Part shown: piece by piece, positions 43,701 through 58,700 of the stretch
Layout: every line of letters begins with the position of its first letter
How positions within the stretch are numbered: the stretch's first letter is position 1
Program-made: the position numbers and the translations under genes
Notes under the pieces: generated by a model
What the model was told of the DNA's origin: nothing
Databases searched by the model: none
The model's input: only the letters and a program-made list of their open reading frames with translations
Assembly (NCBI GenBank): GCA_963978905.1
Contig: OZ022258.1
Coordinates: 32,859,282-32,923,281, forward strand
From: Trichostrongylus colubriformis
Lineage: Eukaryota > Nematoda > Chromadorea > Rhabditida > Trichostrongylidae
DNA length: 64,000 bases
Direction: 5' to 3'

Positions 43701-46700
43701 GTCCACACCGTTATGCATTCGGCCATCCGATCGATCCGGCCATCGATAAAAACCAATGCAGTTGCTTTGCCCCGTGCATCCACTATGAGTTTACCGTCCC
43801 CTTTTTTAGCAATTACCATTGATGAATCCAATCCAAGTTTGGATTCAGTTCGCGTTGGTTTTTATGCAGATTTGAAGTTTTCTAATATGCATATACTGAA
43901 CGTCACAATTGGAAAACACTGCAAAAAATGGTCAGAATTGCTTCCTTCCCAGCAACTTCTGCACTCATTTTTTGTCTTCCCTCTCAGAGCCATTTAGCCG
44001 AATTTCGTAACGGTTTTTTGGGTCATGTATGTGATCGTGCAGTACGGAAAAACCTTCTGAAAAAATTGACCATGCCTTCTTTAGCTTTCTTTGTAAATCA
44101 CCGCTTCACGCGATTTACGTCACCCCTGGTGCTTTCCTGCTCAGATCGGGGCTTGGCTGCGCGTTGTTAGACTCGACTGCCGCCTCCTTGTGTGATCTGC
44201 TTAGTTGGACACTCCTCACGCGCACCCCTACAGATGGTGTCTTGTTCTCGTGATTTTCAAGAAAAATGTTACCACAAAGGCTTGCAATTCGCAGAAACTT
44301 TTTGACCGACTCAGTGCCTTCAATGTTGTTGTTTGATTACAGATATTAGGAAAAGTTGTGGCTTCCGCCAAACGTCGTGAGAAGTCGCTTGTTGAGGAAT
44401 TCAAGAAGGATCTAAGAAATGGAGTGGTGGCAGACGTAGATGTGTACATGGTGTCCCCAGTAATTGTATATAACAAGATGATACTATTAAGGTGTGTGAT
44501 TCTGCTGTTTCAGCCGTTAAGTGTCGTAGTGTTGCAGAGGATTGGTCGTGTTCCTGTCCGTAAACTCCGCTAAATGCAGCATCCATGGACACACCCCTTC
44601 TTCGCAGGCATAAGCCAGAAGACAGAACTGTTTTTTCCTGCATGAGTGCATTTGCTGCGAGGGTTGCATATCACTCAATCAGTAAGATCAATGCCAACCT
44701 GCTGACATCGGCCAATCCTCACTCCAGCCTGGTTTGCTTTCCTTTCGTTGCATTCCAAACCTTGATTTCGGCCGATTCACTGGCCGCATTCGTGCTTCGC
44801 CAATTTCGTAATATCTGCTACGGATGACTTTGCTGGCCGCCCTCGACCCCTCTTGGTAGGCATACAACAGACGAACCCACCAAACTGTCGCTTCATATAT
44901 TAAAGGGATAAGTTGGCTGCCGTACACTGCTGTACCCTTTTTACGCCTTTTACAGAGTGGGAATCTTATATGGGATAATCTAGTGTGAAACCAGGAAGGT
45001 GCAACACAGTACATCTTTTCAATCATGTTCAGCTATTGGTATTTTGGACAACTCCATCTGGTTGTAGAATTTTGATGCCGTGAAAACTACAGCTTTATAG
45101 TTAACGCGCTATTTCACATGTATCTTTAGAACGCTGCTCCCTCTGCACTTGTCTTCTACCGGAGAGCTATTGTACATTATTGTTGGCCTCGAAGTCTTCT
45201 GAGCCTTGTAACTGCGTTGGTCACTGCATCTCTTTGCAATTACTGCTCCCTGCCAGCGAGTCATGGCCTCCTCATAGAATTTCCGTGCCCAGTTTGACCC
45301 CTTTTAAACCATGTTCCATCGCCTGCAGGAGGGTCTTCTTCGTTTCTCCTGAACTTCTACTTAGCCCATCTCCCCGACGTATACACTATTTTGGAACAGA
45401 TTCGAGACGTTTTGTTCTGGGAACGAAAGATTTCTGCTCACGCTTTCCAGAGTGGATGGTTCCATTCATGTGTGCTCCCTACACCTTGACTTACGCTCTC
45501 ATTCATCCTGATTCCACCCAGCCTCTCACTGTAGTTCTCCAAGAAATGCCAATTTCGCTTGAGACCAGCACACAAGCATACAACGTTTTATATACGGAAT
45601 AGGTCAAAAACATCGTAATCAGGACATGACATCGTTATAAAAGGATATGGGTCCAATGAAGCCTACACTTCATTAAGGTGTTCAGCGCTCTTTTAGCAAT
45701 CCAAATCAACGTTTGCTATTCTTGCTCATGACTGTCGGTTACCTTCTTATGTGCATGCATTTGTTTTCTTCAGTAATTTTTTTCACTATGACTTCAGTTA
45801 AGGCGTACGAAAGTCAACCAAACCAGTTCCTTGAAAGACTTGATCACCAATCAACTGGTATATGAATGTCCGACGTTTGTCGCATGTTCCAAAGCTGGAC
45901 CCAAGTCATCACATTCCAAGGTTGCACTTCACTTTTTTCGCATTCCTTTTCTATCAGCTGGTACTCATAGTATTCATTTAGTTGACCCTGCGTAATTTTG
46001 TTTCTTTTTTTTTCTAGAAATACTTAATCGACTTGAATCCACCAGTCGTGGTCGTAGGGTACTCCCCAGAAAGAAGTGATTTCGAGCGTCAGTCGTCCCC
46101 AAAGAGTGTGTTGCCCAAAAATGATGATACACCGTGGACCATTGCAGCAAATGCTGTACAGGAGAAGGTCTGTGAAACTGATCGCATGTCTGTAAGTGTA
46201 GCTCACAATCAGTAGTTGGAAATCATCTATTATTCAGAGAACGGCATTCACATTGACACCTAGCGAAGTAGCTGCTAGTGATAGTCAGACTTTGACGGGC
46301 TTGTCCTGTGAAGACCAGAAACTCCTAGTTGCTCTTATGCCATGGGATAGGGTGAGCGTGTTACAACATTCATCAGAATTTCATTCTTTTATCATTCGCT
46401 CCACACATCTATGGATGAATTTTCAGGTGGTAACTCTAGCCCTCCATCTGAGTTCAAAAAATGATGAATGCTCCAAAAACTTGCTGATTCTGTGCAATCT
46501 TAGACTAGGTGGGAAGTATTTGTGTTCTTATGTTGCAACTCAACGATTGATTATTTTACTTCCTAGAGAAACTAGGTATTGCCCACCTACCAGAAGGATG
46601 GACGACGTCGGAAAAAGTTCCAACGTTGCCTGGATATTCTTCTTCATGTTTCGTACCATTCTCAACGTTCGAGATGGTCGAGGTTCCATTTTTTACCAAG

Positions 46701-49700
46701 ACCCTGGTTGACGTGAAAAAAGTAGCGGAGAAGCTGTTATCCCTAAGAACGTCCCTGAATGTATCGGAGGAATCACCACGACTTTTCCTTCACTTCGAAC
46801 CACGGTACGTCACCTTCTTCTACTAGTCTTCAAAAACTCAGCTGGAGGGATGAAACCAAGTTTAGCTTCTCTTGCAAATGTGGTTTGTTCAGAAATGAGC
46901 GTGAGCGACAACTCATTTCGGAAACTAAAGCACGCGGTATCTACTTTGCGTTCTCAGTCGACACTGTTTGTGATGGTAGAGGCATCTTGCATTCACCCCT
47001 GGTGTCGGAAGAAATTAAGGACCAATTTTACAGCGGATGATCGTTCTCATTACGACACTGCTTCGAAATCGATTTCATGGACAGTGGAAGTCACATTTGG
47101 TGCCACTATTGATCGGAGTTTCATGGTTTGTTTGGAAGCTATCTCCAAATTGCGATCGAGTTCATAAAATGAACTCAAGTTCTCTTCCCTGACATGAAAA
47201 CTGCTTACCATACATTTTGGCTATGTGCTGTGTGGTAGCATGCCATCTGCAGTACCAACACTAAGCTCAGTTTCTGGCGATGGGTTTTGGACGATCGAAT
47301 GTCCAGTTATAACCAACATTTGCTATTCTGAGATTCTAATCATAATGCAATACCGGAATTTACCCTGACTGTGAGTATTTTTGGAAAACATTTAGAACCT
47401 AGTTCGTTCAGATTAGGAACAGCAGAAATGGGGTGGCATCAGGATACCCGAGCCGAGTCACCACGCCAGTACGTTGCGTCTCCGCGTGTGGCAAAGGTCG
47501 CACTAATTCTACTGTGGCTGGCCGTGCCTGGGGGGGGGGGGGCAGTTTTAGCTGTGTGCGCGGCGTGCACTGATAAAACCGCAACGGCGAAAAATACCTC
47601 ACTGAGTGCTGAATAAAAAAGTCGTTAACGGAAATTTCACGATTCCAATTCCACTGATGATCACTCAAAGTATGCAGTACATGGAAAGAAACACGGAAAG
47701 AGTCAAAAATTCCCTTATTACGGAGCAGAATTCAGAAAAATAAGAGAAGAGCAATTTGTCTGAATTCCCAGCCTTCTTGGCGAAACAACATTGAAGAGCC
47801 GTCAGCAGTCAGAGCATACTTCACTTTCGCGCTCAATTTTGATTGCTTTTCATTCTACGTCTTTACCCGTGTACTCGCACCTCTATGCTCCCAGCTCTTT
47901 GAAGTCCAAACCCACTCTGATTCCCCACCCCGTCGTCCGTCACTTCGGGGAGTTCTATCTCAAATGGATTCTTTGCGCGTCAAACTTTGCTTGTGCCCTT
48001 TGTAAGCAAAAATAACATAAATATGTGAGTGACAGAAGTATTCAAATTTTTGTGGGCGATTTCTTGTGGCGGATTATCAATCATACACATATCTCAAACT
48101 TAGAGCTAGCATGTAAAGAAATGTGCAATAACGTGTGATTCATTCTACCTGAGGACATCCTTCAAATGAGCATCTCTCGAAAGGATGTCGCAGGCATGAC
48201 CCTACGACGTCATACGTGTGTAATCAGACGTGTATCTTCGATGATCCCCAAGCAGGTGCCTCCTCGAGACCTCTACGATTCGTAGTGAGGTGGCTGCGCA
48301 CCGCTCACGTTTCTTTGTATGAAGCACCTATTGCGACATATTACGATCAGTTATAGTGCAAGGGTACTTCGTGCTAAACAAATATATGTGCCTGTGCATC
48401 CTTTATCAACTCACGAAGGATCGTGGGGTGTGTGCAGATATGACGGGGAATCGCGTGGCCGCCCGCGGCGAGCGGCGCGGCGGGTGCGAGTGCCAGTTGC
48501 AGGGCTGGCAGCTTTCAAGCGCGGCAGTGTGGCATGGGTGGAAGCGCAGAGGTGACGCAACCACGCTGTGCCGCTCCCAAGGGCAATCGATACGGCAAGT
48601 CGTGCTGGTGGCGCCGCGAGTGGAATGCCGCGAAGCGATTCCCCGTCATATCTGCACACCCCCAAGATCGTGTGTTCTCGGAGTCCATGATTTTACCGTA
48701 CATAATCCGCCCAAGTATGTCTGTGCGAAGTGTGTGCCTGTTTTGTGTGTGTGTCTGCCTGTTTGTTATGAAATACATAACTCGCGACACCGCAATGATG
48801 GGAACCTGAGTTTTACGAGTGGTGTACGGGATGGTTCTGAACATCTAGGGAGGGAGGTGACCAGAACTGATAACAATTGATGGGCTGATAGGGAGCGTGA
48901 GAGACGAATGTTACAAAATTCGTTTCGCTTTTCTGTTGACAATGTTTTGGTGCTCATAGGTTTCATGTGGGCCACGATAATAAAAGCGGGTCGTCGAAAG
49001 TGATAGCAGCTGGTGGAAACTAATAATAGGCGGTGACGCGCTGATTTGAAAGGGTCACCAAACAGTTCCATTTTCCGGAAACAGTTGAGTGTTTACCTTT
49101 ATAGGTATTATGAGGGGTGGCTAGAGTATATCAATGGTTGAGCGAAACAATTGACAGCTGAAAAGCGCTGTTCGTGAGCGTCGAAAAGCTAGTGTTATCG
49201 AATTCGTTGTGCCTTACTCTTTGATCCCCTAGCGTTGACAGCTATCAGTGTTGTGTAAGGTGGATTGGGACACCTATAGCATGTGATAGCACACGAGCAA
49301 CATTGGTAGTCTGATTAAAGCCGATAACAGTCTGGTCTGACAGGATTCGATACACCACTCACTATCACTATGCGATAGCCGTAGAGTTTGGTGACCTCAT
49401 TAAAGATGACTCAACACATTTTGCACCTTCCGTGATTAGCTATAACGAACGATATCGACCGCTAAACTACTATGTACATCGACTTTCGAGTAGTGGTGGA
49501 TTCCTGCAGAATGAAACAATAATAAAGAAAGGCCATCCTAATAACTTAATGCTAAGTAAATGAACATATTTTGAATACGACATCATTTGCAACAAAAAGT
49601 ATTGACCGCTAAACTATTTAGTGGGTTTGAAATAATGATGGTGGCTAGTCATGGAGACATGCTCACCGAGAAAACTCATTCACAAACTGCTACCAGTAGC

Positions 49701-52700
49701 AGGCGCAGTTCTCGTCCTCTGAATTGCTCGATTTCATAGAGTATTTTGAGTGATTATGGAGCTATCCAGTTAAGCTAGCGCACAGCATTGTGCGTGTGTC
49801 GGTGTAAAGCTTTGCCATATGGGCAACACCAATATAGATTAGTCAAATCAATAAGTCTGTTATCCACTTCCACCGTGTAATGGACACAGTGATTTTCGAT
49901 AGCCGAACCGGTACTTGATTTCTTGAAATTCAAAAAAGGACAAGCTTAAGCTTCCAGAACGCTCAAAGGAATCGTGCATGGAAAAAATTGAGATTCTGTG
50001 TTACCCACCTTTTTATGTTGTATTTGCTTGATAAGGGGCGCATGCAAAGTTTTATGAGAAAAAGTAGAAATCCGCTTAAGATACAGCTCCTCAAAGCGGC
50101 CGACGGGGGTTAGGGAGGGAGGCAGGTCCTCACTGTAAGAACTCGCCACGTCGTCTAGCGCGGTCTAGGCGCATAGTGAGACAAGTTACGTGAACCGTCC
50201 CAATCTTCGTCTTCAAAAGTGACGGACGAGGGTGGGGGGAGTTACGACTGAGTGATCGCCCCCTCGTCCGTCCAATGGACACGTCTTGGATGGCTTCAAA
50301 TCACGAGTTCTAGTTTGGTGGAGCAGCAATCGAGGCAACGACAAATGGTAACACCGCAAGAGGAGGTGATAGTGTGTTGAGTCGAATTTGTCCCTGGTTT
50401 TAGAAGTGCAGAAATGAAAATGAATTACTCGAATTTGCAGTTGATCGAAGCGCTCTAATCAAAACAGCATAAAGCGATGAGCGTCCGTATGTGGGGGAAA
50501 TATGTGCAGCATATGCCTCTTCAACTATCCTTGATTCGTGAAAACTCAAAAATGGGTGCTGTTCAAACCCCGGAGCAGCAACGCGCGCTTGCATTTTTCA
50601 CAGATTATCTTCTAAAAATTGAAGTGTTGCAGACTGGAGCCCTTTTTTTACTCATCAGACCTAGCGCTAACTAACTTCCTTTTCTCCGATCATCAGGGCA
50701 GCTCCTTCAGAAGAGAGTGTTCAAGAAAAATGACTTGCAGTCGACTTTTTTACGATTTCACACAATGTGAATCGTCAGACTTCCATTAACATGGGATTAC
50801 CACATATGTGCCATCTCAAGTAAAACTTCACGAATGGAGTGGTGCTTATTATCGCAGTCTGAGCCGAATTATGTTCTCCCAAAGGTAAAGTCTGGTAGTA
50901 ACCCGATGTACTGATTAACGCTGATGCTCCAGGCTTACGTAACCATTGTAGTTGTATTGAGCTTGTCGACTATTGTCAATGACTTCCTTTGTGATAATGG
51001 CAAGGCAGAAGACGAAAAAATTCCTTTATTTGGACATCGCGATTTTTCTTTTATCGCACATCAATTTCATCATTGTGACCCATGAGTAAGATTTTCACTC
51101 CGATTCTGTCCCCCAGACCCTTTCAATATATATCTGCTTGTATTTATATCGTGCATATGTGATTTACATGGACCTGCATTTCAGACGGAAACAGTGCTGG
51201 TTCATGACGTATTGGAAACAACGTCCTTGGCTAAGGTGAGCTCTTATGATTTGGTTTCGGGAATGACCGTTCTTCTGTCACTTATTCACATTTCAGGTTG
51301 CTCGACTAGCGGTTCAGCAGCTCAGTGGGCACAACGATCTAACTGAACGTTTTCGGTCGAAAACGATCGATGACGATACACGATTCATCAATATTCTTTA
51401 CACTGTACCGCGAATACCTACAGCCGGACTTGATTCGGAGAGGTTTCTTCCATAACGAATTTCAAGTTATCCTTTCTATAATCTCGTCTTGGTTGCTGCT
51501 TCAGGTACCAGCGTATCAGGCACGCACGGTCTTTGCGGGAAAATCTTGAAGACAAGGTTGTCGTCAGTCGACCAAAATTCTTAGTCATCCTGAAGGATCA
51601 GTCGACTAAATTCAACTCTAAGGTTATAAATTTCATATTATGATTTATTCTTCTATCATTTCGCTACAAGCATGGACAGGCTCTGTGATCCTTGCGCATT
51701 ATTCAACTATCGCTTGCTCCAGATACTGCGAGTTGGCCAAAAAATAATGTTTGATCTAACCTCGCATATAAGGGTTATTTGGGGTGCTGATAACAGATAT
51801 GACATCAGTTCAAGGTGCTGGCGTCGTTCAGTGCCGCTGCAGCGGTGCTGATGTGATAGAAGAACTACAGTGCTCCCGCGATTTTGCCTCAACCTCAAAG
51901 AAGGGTTAGGGTGTTTCTTTCTCTAATGAGGTCCATGCCAAAATACACGCATGCGTGTGCAAGTTAATGATCGTAGGACAATATCAGGTGAAAGACGATA
52001 CTGGGACGTGGCACCACACCTACATTAGTACCACCGCAGCACAAATGAACGAGACTGGCGCTACCTTGATTCAAGTGGCGTAAAAGGGTCGTTGAGTGGT
52101 TGACTTTTTGGGACAAAAACCAACAATGCCTTGCCACACAATTGATACCTTGCAATTTTATGCGTTCAATCGAATTACTTCTAACTTAGGTAATTAAACG
52201 AGGAAAAACTGCGTATCAGTGGAATACAAGCGACAATATCGGAGCAGTGCATAATAATTATTCTAACATCCATAACGATGGTGGTAATGACATAAATGAG
52301 CTGCAATGCTATTATAAGTAAATGAATTCAACGACAATAAGGCGAAATGGATGTGCGAGAAAGAGTATGAAATTAAGTCAACCCAATTGAATAAGGCAAA
52401 GAGCGGTGCACCTGCATGGGAAAGATGAGGGTTCGTCAAGATTTAGAAACGTACATGTACGGGAACGATATCCGCAAACTCGCGATGCGGCGTCCGCGCT
52501 CTAAATCAATGTCATAATTCGTGGTCAGCATTCTGATTAACCCCTAAATGACAATTTTGAATGAAATTGGTGAAAAAATTGCTACGCAAAATTGGCGCCA
52601 ATATAAAAATGGATGTCATATTCGTGACCAGCACTCCAATGAACCCTATTAGCAAGCTTTCAGCGAAAATAACTAGAGGCCAACTAGAGGTGTCTGAGGT

Positions 52701-55700
52701 AGTTGGATATTTATTGCCCGTCATTGTTATTGGAGAAGAGGTTACCAGTGAAGATAGTGATTGTTAGCAATACGCTCCTGTCATGCACAAAGTTACTCAA
52801 TAGCTGTACTGAGAAGGCTTCTCAAGCGACCTGCTTCCACACACCATAACTTTCTGAGCATGTTTTTTACGTGGCAGGATGACGTCCTCCGGCTCGTGTA
52901 GCGACTCTACCTCTATTACGATGAGGCATGAATTCAAATGTCAGAAATGGCCTTTTTCAGATGTCAGGAATGAAAAGGAAATGGAATTTGTTTTTATGCG
53001 GATTTACTTCACTTGTCTTTTAGTTCATGACAACCGCTCAGGAAAATTTTCTGACCGACTTTGTTCTAAGCCAGAAAATCCTCAGTAGGCCGAAGACTGT
53101 TGAAGTTCAGGTGAATTCTCCTTCCAATATTTGCTTTTCGAGGGAGCGTACAATTGTTGACACACCATCACAAATCACAAGCCAAACATACATCATTTCT
53201 GACAGTTTATTCTTCTCGACCAACATCTCTACGTAATCGGCACTTTTTTGTTAATTCATCTCTCTATCACAAAATTCGCATTATCCAATGAAAAACGCAT
53301 GTGCAGGCTAGGTAATGTTTGGTTTGACTAAGCCTACACTGGAATGTTCTTTCAGGAGGAAATGGTTGAAGGTCAGACGTGTGCTTTAAAAGAACTGGAA
53401 AAAAAAACCCCATAGGGCGGGGCGCACTCCTAATGGGCGGTGCTTAAAGGATAAGGATAAAGTTTTTGGCGTTAATCAATCCCTTCTTGGGATGCGCCGC
53501 ACATTCTAGTTCCATGCAGAATCGTGGTGGCTGGTGAATGTGATGTGGCCTATACAATGACTTGCGGTGGCCAGCCGATGTACAAGTCAGTGCTTTTATC
53601 CTCCCAGACGAGTCTGGTACCAATTTACCGACCCCGGAGGGATGGAAGGCTTGATTGGCCTGGGCGGGCGTTGATGCGGGACTTGACCCCGCACCATGAG
53701 AGTGGGGTGCGCGCCACCTGTCACTACACCACCTCCGCCCGTTAACATATACTAAAATTGGAACAATGGGCGGTGCTTATATGTATTAAAGGTCAGAACG
53801 TGTTAGGCCATGGTCGTACTCTGCGGTGCCGCAGACAGGACGTGGCTGCATCTTTGCATCTGCGCCTATGCCACCGTGCTTCGCCTGCGTCATCTCTGCA
53901 CCTCCCCATATCGGTCTCCCTCCCTGCCTGTGAACGCAACCACGCCCTGCCGGCGGTGAGTATGACCGCGGGCGCGGCCTCAAAGCACAGCTAACGGTGA
54001 AGGGAAGATGGTGGAGGTGAGCAACGTCCAAGTTGCGTTGAACCCACCCAAAGTAAGGGAGAGTGGGCCCACACCTATGTAATATAGCTATTCACCCATG
54101 TGAATGCGATTATCTTCATTGTGCCACATAGTGCCCAGCTTTTGGAACCAATATAATGTTGGCGTTGTAAGATCTTTTGTCAGTCAAGGGCAGCGTAGTA
54201 AAGATCATCAGACAGTCATGCTGCGGCTCCGCCTGCCTCACTGTGATGATGAACTTTATAAACTGCTAAAAGTTTCTGGAAGACAGATTTATTTGGGAAA
54301 TATCACTATTATATAATTATAATGAGAGTTGCTGGCACTTCTCGCATACTGGATTTCGGGTTCGCTCCCAAATCTCCGAGGCATCGTTTTTTTTTAAAGG
54401 GCCTCCTGTGGGTCAATGAACGACGAGAATTAAAGTTGCTGATTCGAAACTGTGGAAACAGCGAGTCACCGTAGAATAATAGGAAGCGTTCACAGTGATC
54501 TGCTCAAATATTAGCTGCTGCTTGCTTAGCTAATCTGACCAGGCTGGTAGTGCTTGTTCAAAAATAAAGTTTTTAATTTTGAGCCATCTTTACCATACTT
54601 AATACGTTGACGACGGGAGCGTTGTAACTAATCTTGCGCGCGGGACGACGAGCATTTTTTCGGCGTAGCGAGCTCCGATATCGTCCCATGAGTCAGACAA
54701 TGTCTTGCACTTTTTTTTTTTCAAAAATTTTCAGTATTAGGTTGTAACAAAAGTCTTGTAGGATTTTCCAAGGGCATCAGTAACTCATGTTTACTTCGAG
54801 ATAGATCTGGGCGGTACAGGAATATGGTAGAACGTTCTCTACGCTTTCTAACAAAGTATGTATAGACCTAACAGATCGTAGAAAGAGCTACAATGCCCGT
54901 AGTCGATTCCCACAAACAGGCGGTGTCATCTACCATGAGTGGTCTCGCTGCCCAAAGCGACGGAAACTTGCGACTCCATCAACGCTGCATTGGGCGACGG
55001 ATGTGTGAGCTACGAGACGGTGCTCCGCGGTTCGTCAGCTTCAGCAACGGTGAGACCGACATGGAAGCCAAGCCACGCTCGAGACTGTGCTGCTTCTGGG
55101 ACGCGGTAGGAGTGCTTTCCACGAGGTGCTGGTACAAGGCGAGACAGTCACCGCTGCCGTATACACCCGCCAGTTTCGGTAGCTCACCATCGCTGTTGAG
55201 AAAAGTGCCGGAGAAGGTCTGCGGTCACACTCCTCTATGACGGCACCCGCTCTCAATTTGGCAAGAATACCCACGTGAAGCTACAAAAGCTGGGCTTGGA
55301 TGTCCTGCCCCACCTGCCATACTCTCCAGACATTGCCTTCTACTATCATGTTCCCATCCTCTGGAATCCCTCCTGTTCAAGAGAAATTTCTTTGATCATG
55401 ACTCGCTTACAAAGGCGATCGCTGACTTCTTCAACTCTCAGAACCCATAACGCTGGGAGGAAAGGATCAACGATTACCTATGAGGTGGCAGAGAGTTACC
55501 GGCAACAAAGGTGAATACGTTGTTGCCTATTTGTCGTTTGTTGGAAGAAATAGTAATAAAAAGTGATGATCGGAAAAATCCCGCTAGATCTTTAGTACAA
55601 CCTAATGATTAACAGTGGTGGTATTTTGATTAGAGTGTTGATTATTCACAAATGAAGCAGTAACCTTTTGAAAATGGGTCATAGGTCGAAACCAAATTTA

Positions 55701-58700
55701 AATTGTTGAAACCATATGATAATCATTAAAACAAAAAAAGTGCGGAAATCCTATGCTTTGCCTAACTTTCACCGCTGTCGGTCAGCAGTGCCCGACGCCG
55801 TCCCACGGGAGAGAACGACTGTCGGACAGCATTGACCGACATCGCTGTCAAGTGGTAAGTGAAACTTTCCTATGAAAAAACAACGATGTACGCCCCATCT
55901 CACTCACTTAAGTAAAACTAGATAATTGCTAAGTTAACATTTTCTTGTTATTTGCAGCATCTCAATCTCTTCGATCATCTGCACCACTACCTTTCCAGGG
56001 AACTGATCAACCTGAAAGAAAATGACGGTAATGATTGCTACGGATTTGTTGGAAAGCTGTAAACATTTTTTCTACCAAGATCACCGGATTGCAATACGCT
56101 TCATTTTTGTGTTGATTCATACTCATTGCGATATCGCAGTGCTTTCTGCCCATCTTTCCATCTTTTGCAAGTATGGCACGGCGTCTGATCTGATACCGTT
56201 GACAGATCTCCGGATTACGCTGGCCTGCATTTTTTTGTATCGGGATACTTCGAGTAAGGAGACCTTATCCAAAGAGATAAGCGCGAACCAAATCGTCTTC
56301 ATCTTCTTGCCTTATCTCTATGTACTTGTACGCTTACGAGTCGCTCGCTTTCTTCTGCGCGGTATTAATGCGAAGTCGTTCATCAGTCTATTGTCCCTAC
56401 TATATCTCCTATAGCTGGACAGCGTATCACTTCCGTCAACGGAATCGTCCACGGAAAATGAGTTTTCTATTACTCATATAATTATGTATTTGGCTTAATG
56501 TGTGCCGCATGCAAAGTACCACAGGAAAAAAGTGAATCCGGCTAAGATACAGCACCACAAAGTCTCGACGGGTGGGCGGGGCTTCCAAGCAAGTGCCCAC
56601 CCCGTCATCCGACGCGGTCGAAGGCCATTGTAGAAACAGAAGGTTACGTAAACAGTCCCATTCTCCGTTCCCAACCGCGGCGAACGAGGGAACGGGGCTT
56701 TTTCTGAGAGGCTTTACCCATTCGGCCAAGAACTTCGGGATCTGTATCTTAGCCTAATTCTCACTTTTTCGCGTGGAGTTTCGCATGCGGTCCCTACTAG
56801 ACAAATATAACATAAACATATGATAACAAAGAAACTCATCTTTCGTGAACGATTCCTCAAGTATGGACGAGGCGTCAGGAATCAGTCTGCTCCTCACGAA
56901 CAATGCTTCCGTGGGTTAAGCTCCGATCAAACCTTCCACACGCGTTCGCAGTCGAAATCAGTTAGTAGTGTTTCCGCTTGCTTGATTGTTGGTGCGGCAT
57001 GCAATACTTCACTTTTTGTCTGGGGAAGGCCATCACTTTCAAATATCCCTTGCAAGTGTAGGCGCTCATCGCTATCCGCCGTCTTAGTCAAAGCCATTTG
57101 ATTACCTAATTAAGAATGTGAGCAACTCAGTCTCATTTCTGCACTTCTAAAACCAGAGACAAAGTGTTTTTTCCTATGCCTACCCTCTCCCCCAGCTCAC
57201 ACTTGTGGTTGCCTTCGCTGAGACTCGGCTAAATAAGAACTCGTGAGGTGAAGTCACCCGAAAAGTTCAATTTTCGCGGTACTTCAAAATTCCCCTAATA
57301 ATTCAAAAACCTCGAGACATTCCAAGAAGAACATATTTTCAGCAGAACTTATTGTCGAGATAGGTACCACAACATGTGAGTAGATTCATATTGACGCGCT
57401 TGAGATTCGAATTTATCTTGTAAACGCGCCAACCGGCCGCAACTTTCTCTAAAGCCTGAAGCAGATTTTGTTCAAGTCGAATGCAGAAATGCCCCACGAG
57501 AACGCAACCCGCTGCTTCTCAAAAATTAAGTGTAGGAGTTACAAGCATATGAGTTATCTCACGAGAGAAGGTCAATAGTCGATTTTTCAGCTGCATTATC
57601 TCTTTTTGAGAGTCCATGAACTCTACTTCTTATGTTTCGCTTTGCAGTTGATTTTTCAGCTGCAGCATCCAAGAAGAAAAAAGAACCAGCATCTGAGAAG
57701 AAAAAGGAACAGTCTAAGAAGAAGAAAGAACCCAAGTCAACAGGAGCTGCTGTGCCGGTTCCAGAGGCAGTAGCGAAATCTCCTCTTCCGTATGAACTCG
57801 TTGTTCCTGTCAACTTCAGATATGGTGCCAAGAGTGTGATACAGAACAGAGAGTTAACGTTCTCAGACATGAAAGATGCTGAGGTAATCCCTATTTACCT
57901 CCTTCTTCGCTTCGGTCACTGAAATCACTGTAGCTTTTCTGTAAATTGCCTCGTTGCAAGCCTTGTATCGTTGACAGTTGTTCCACGTATAATCTTGAAA
58001 CAAAATGAATAGGACATGGTTGCGATGGCTATGCATCGAAAGCGTGAAGAAGTGATCACACCTGTGCAGTCTAGTCGAGCAGAAACTTTCATATCGCGTG
58101 TTGCACAGTATTGGGGCTTCAGAGTCAAGGAAATCGTCACTGTCGGTGAGTTTTGTAAATTATTTTATCTTCATCATTGCTTGTAATTGAACGCAAGAAC
58201 ATTCAAGAGGCAGCGACAACACGCATGGTAGTGTACTTTGAAGGGCTATCTCGTCTTGTCACATTGGGGCAGTGTCAGCACAGTGCAATTACGTGAGTTC
58301 CAAAGGCTTCTCTTTCATTTTCCCTGGTTTTCATTTCGTCTTATATCACGGGCTGCTATCCGGCGGCTGCCTTTCTTACCCTAGTTGAGAAATCCTCAAA
58401 AGGGGGTCGTATTCGGTGTTCGTGTGCAAGTATTCATCGTTAGAAACCACCTGTAAGTTAAAAGAAGCGTCAGTAATGAGCAAAAAGATGGTGCTCAATT
58501 TTTTGGTTTACTTATTGTTAGCGCAGTCAGCCACATCGGCAGCAGGTGGTGGTGTAAATCCAATGTTCCCCGCATAAATCCCAAGTTGTTCTAACTTCCA
58601 GATCTCTTTGACCCCGTATGCTTCTTCGCTTCTTTTTCTTCCTCGGTAGAAATGATGGTAAAAAATGCGTCGTGATTGTAAAATTTCAGGAGAAGTAAGA

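Noticed and set aside
45180..45602. Plus-strand frame of 140 codons
   Set aside because: No splice context, no module similarity and no recognised domain; it lies in the intron between blocks 7 and 8 of module 2.
48356..48880. Plus-strand frame of 174 codons
   Set aside because: It starts before and runs through a MITE copy into the Helitron-like repeat. Composition artefact.
55775..55855. Possible block 1 of module 4
   Set aside because: A CAG to GTAAG open stretch with TPSHGRERLSDS was considered, but the pair 53356 and 54184 fits the spacing better. This stretch also looks like inverted ctgtcggtcagc repeats.
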